From positions 32,182,874 to 32,246,873 of the forward strand of contig CM060195.1 of assembly GCA_030549335.1 (NCBI GenBank): a DNA stretch of 64,000 nt, written 5' to 3'. The notes beneath the pieces are model-generated. The model ran no database searches and was not told the DNA's origin. It saw only the letters and a list, made by a program, of their open reading frames with translations. This document shows positions 62,954 through 64,000 of the stretch, piece after piece. Origin of the DNA: Pontederia crassipes. Lineage: Eukaryota > Streptophyta > Magnoliopsida > Commelinales > Pontederiaceae. The first letter of the stretch is position 1; the number at the start of each line of letters is the position of its first letter. The position numbers and the translations under genes are program-made.

Positions 62954-64000
62954 GGGAAAAAATTACACGAAATGCCCTTCAATTTTCAAGTTTGCTCCGA
63001 TGCCCTTCAACTTCATTTTGTAAGAGCGATGTCCTCCATCTTTTAACTCATTTCACCATATGTCCTCTTTATTTGGAATAACCGGTTTTTCGATCGCGGA
63101 GCTGACGTGGCGCTAGGGGTGTTCATCGGGTCGGATCGACTCGTGAACCCGATGACTCGACTCGACCCGAATCGGTTCGGGTCGGGTCAGATCGGTGGTC
63201 GAGTCGGACCTGAACTCGACTCGATCATGCGTCGAGTTGGGTACGAGTTGGAAAAATCCAACTTGAGTTGACCCGACTTTTTATTTTTTTTATTTATACT
63301 TAAGGCTTATATTTGATTTAAAAATTAAAAAAAATTGAAATAAAATATTTTAAGTGCAGAAATAATATTAAATAGTTAGAAAACATATTTTATGCTTTTG
63401 AAATAATATTTTTATAATAAATAAAGTATAAAATAGTAAGAACAAAAATTTTAAAAAAATTACCCGACCACCCGACCCGACCCGAACCCCGAACCGGGTC
63501 AGGTTGGGTCGGATCCAGCCCCCCAGACCCCTTGACTCGACCCGACCTGGTCGGGTCGGATTTGTTCATGGTCCAACCCACCCGTGGACACCCCTATGTG
63601 GCGCACACATGGCACAGATATGGTGCTGACAGGACATCTTTTCTCTCTACGCTGACGTGGTGATATTAAAAAAATAAAAATATTAATTAAAAAATAAAAA
63701 ATGCCACCTCACGTGCGGGGCTTCCCCCTTCGTCCTCGCCGGAGGCAGAGGCGGGGCGAGGCCCCCCACCTCCGGCACACCGGTGAGGTCGCAGAGGGGA
63801 GGCGAGGCACCCCTTTCTCCTTGTCATCTCGCCGTGGGGTCCCGGGCGTGAGGTGGCATTTTTTAATTAATATTTTTATTTTTTTTAATATCACCACGTC
63901 AGCGTAGAGAGAAAAGAAGATGTCTTGTCAGCACTATATCTGTGCCACATGTGCATCACGTCAGCTCTGCGACCGAAAGACCAGCTATCCCAGGTAAATA
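62954..64000. mobile_element. Second large inverted-repeat element, truncated by window edge
   Basis: The left arm (GGGAAAAAATTACACG, CAACTTCATTTTGTAAGAGC, CGATCGCGGAGCTGACG, then CTACGCTGACGTGGTGATAT) is mirrored from about 63845 on (ATATCACCACGTCAGCGTAG, then CGTCAGCTCTGCGACCG) to the window end. The GC-rich core is 63705-63855. The arms are related in layout to the 61771-62766 element. A hAT MITE is nested in the left arm. Confidence 0.65.
63114..63596. mobile_element. hAT MITE, 483 bp, nested in the inverted-repeat element
   Basis: The ends TAGGGGTGTTCATCGGGT and (inverted) TAGGGGTGTCCACGGGT match over most of 17 bp. The flanks CGTGGCGC (63106-63113) and TGTGGCGC (63597-63604) are an 8-bp target duplication with one mismatch, the hAT hallmark. 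Both subterminal regions are dense in CGGGTCGG, CTCGACTCGACCC and ACCCGACCCGAC motifs around an AT-rich centre. It encodes nothing. Confidence 0.85.

Overview
This is about 64 kb of plant nuclear chromosome. The evidence is spliced genes with GT-AG introns, a plant tetraspanin, a plant WLIM protein, a cytosolic ribosomal protein uS8 gene with a telo-box and site II promoter, a FAR1-type relic, and many plant transposons (Copia, large non-coding LTR elements, an RTE-type LINE tail, CACTA, hAT and long-TIR Mutator-like MITEs). The species cannot be named from the sequence. The GC-rich intronless UBX gene beside AT-rich surroundings would fit a monocot, but that is only a guess.

Layout. 1-1.2 kb holds the 3'-cut end of a FAR1/MULE-transposase-like pseudogene on the minus strand, with three in-frame stops. 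1.5-5.9 kb holds a 69-bp minisatellite, a G-rich patch and a complete 501-bp long-TIR MITE at 4104-4604. 5985-10623 is an 11-exon TETRASPANIN-10-like gene on the minus strand, with a promoter-proximal tandem duplication. 11-20.6 kb is gene-poor: an unexplained GC island, compound trinucleotide microsatellites, an AT-rich tandem array, and a tandem triplication of a 1-1.8 kb unit. 20.8-23.25 kb is a 2.45-kb solo-LTR-like insertion with a perfect 5-bp target duplication. 24 kb has a short 5'-truncated LINE. 25.06-30.25 kb looks like a composite CACTA-type element carrying a 40-bp minisatellite and nested insertions.

31.08-39.25 kb is the most informative locus. It was one intronless reading frame for a UAS-UBX (PUX7-like) protein. 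It is now split by two Copia insertions (31119-33238 on plus, 33826-38797 on minus) and by a 65-bp frameshifting tandem duplication. Removing the two insertions and one copy of each duplication leaves exactly 333 codons, which shows the break points are right.

41.6-46.1 kb is a 4.4-kb LTR element without recognisable gag-pol. 47.5-48.4 kb is a short CACTA derivative. 49.2-60.4 kb is a compact gene island: WLIM1-like (minus, 5 exons), an AtuA/DUF1446 family gene (minus, 13 coding exons) and RPS15A (plus, 3 coding exons). The last two are divergent and share a short putative promoter. In the AtuA gene, two LINE tails lie exactly at the 3' splice site of coding intron 11 and have triplicated that splice site. 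61.8-64 kb holds two large inverted-repeat elements with GC-rich cores; the second has a hAT MITE with an 8-bp target duplication inserted in its left arm and runs off the window.

The four intact genes have unrelated cellular roles (membrane tetraspanin, actin-bundling LIM protein, AtuA-family protein, ribosomal protein), so I infer no shared pathway. No tRNA, rRNA, CRISPR or bacterial-type operon was seen. All exon coordinates were read by eye from splice sites and reading-frame continuity.
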